Notes under the pieces: model-generated
Databases searched by the model: none
Seen by the model: only the letters and a program-made list of their open reading frames with translations
Told to the model about the DNA's origin: nothing
Translations under genes and position numbers: made by a program
Shown here: positions 5,252 to 5,288 of the stretch, piece after piece
Layout: each line of letters starts with the position of its first letter
Numbering within the stretch: the first letter of the stretch is position 1
Source: an uncultured Eubacteriales bacterium
Lineage (GTDB): Bacteria > Bacillota > Clostridia > Monoglobales > UMGS1388
Direction of reading: 5' to 3'
Length of the DNA: 5,288 nucleotides
Assembly (NCBI GenBank): GCA_900551345.1
Contig: URVP01000116.1
Coordinates: forward strand, 1-5,288

Positions 5252-5288
5252 TGGAGGCGCCACCCAGATTTGAACTGGGGGTAAAGGC
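5252..5288 (-). tRNA. tRNA 3' half, probably tRNA-Cys (partial)
   Basis: On the minus strand the end reads T-stem CCCAG, T-loop TTCAAAT, T-stem CTGGG, acceptor strand TGGCGCC, discriminator T and encoded CCA. The 5' part including the anticodon lies outside the window. A U73 discriminator limits the choice mainly to Cys or Gly in bacteria. The implied acceptor GGCGCCA and the CCTTTA before the T-arm resemble Bacillus-type tRNA-Cys, so Cys is favoured. The anticodon is not visible, so identity is inferred. Confidence 0.8.

Overview
The window looks like chromosomal DNA of a low-GC Gram-positive bacterium, most likely a gut Clostridia (Oscillospiraceae/Ruminococcaceae-like). The base composition, the strong GGAGG-type ribosome-binding sites, the consensus sigma-A promoter, the hairpin-plus-U-run terminators and the type of small proteins all point that way. 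This assignment is inference; no taxonomic marker gene is present.

Positions 1-2001 (+) carry the 3' part of a large gene for a repetitive, probably cell-surface beta-helix protein. It opens with a Gly/Ser linker and continues with three copies of a 207-residue module; the last two lie at an exact 621-bp period. The gene ends at a hairpin (about 2015-2060) that can also terminate the convergent gene. Positions 2116-3327 (-) hold an intact FAD-dependent oxidoreductase gene with its own near-consensus promoter at 3442-3470. Just upstream is a 55-codon gene (3582-3749, -) with a near-perfect ribosome-binding site and its own terminator at 3493-3526.

Positions 3834-4557 hold a small divergent pair: an Xre-type helix-turn-helix regulator (-) and a small Cys-pair (zinc-ribbon-like) putative membrane protein (+). 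They share an intergenic region of about 100 bp with a TTGACA/TGTCAA dyad. Each gene appears to be interrupted by one single-base frameshift, a lost G in the regulator and an extra A in an A8 tract in the partner. I treat both as broken or possibly slippage-dependent genes.

Positions 4558-5194 have no convincing gene. They contain AT-rich DNA, one imperfect hairpin and two related copies of a structured motif ending in GGGACTAAGGAG. The window ends in the 3' half of a tRNA gene on the minus strand (5252-5288, probably tRNA-Cys). It is followed in its transcription direction by a terminator element that is nearly identical to the one after the HTH gene 1.36 kb away, so a repeated terminator element flanks the broken gene pair.

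No CRISPR array, transposase, integrase or obvious defence system was seen. The most interesting features are the doubly frameshifted divergent module and the repeated terminator element around it.
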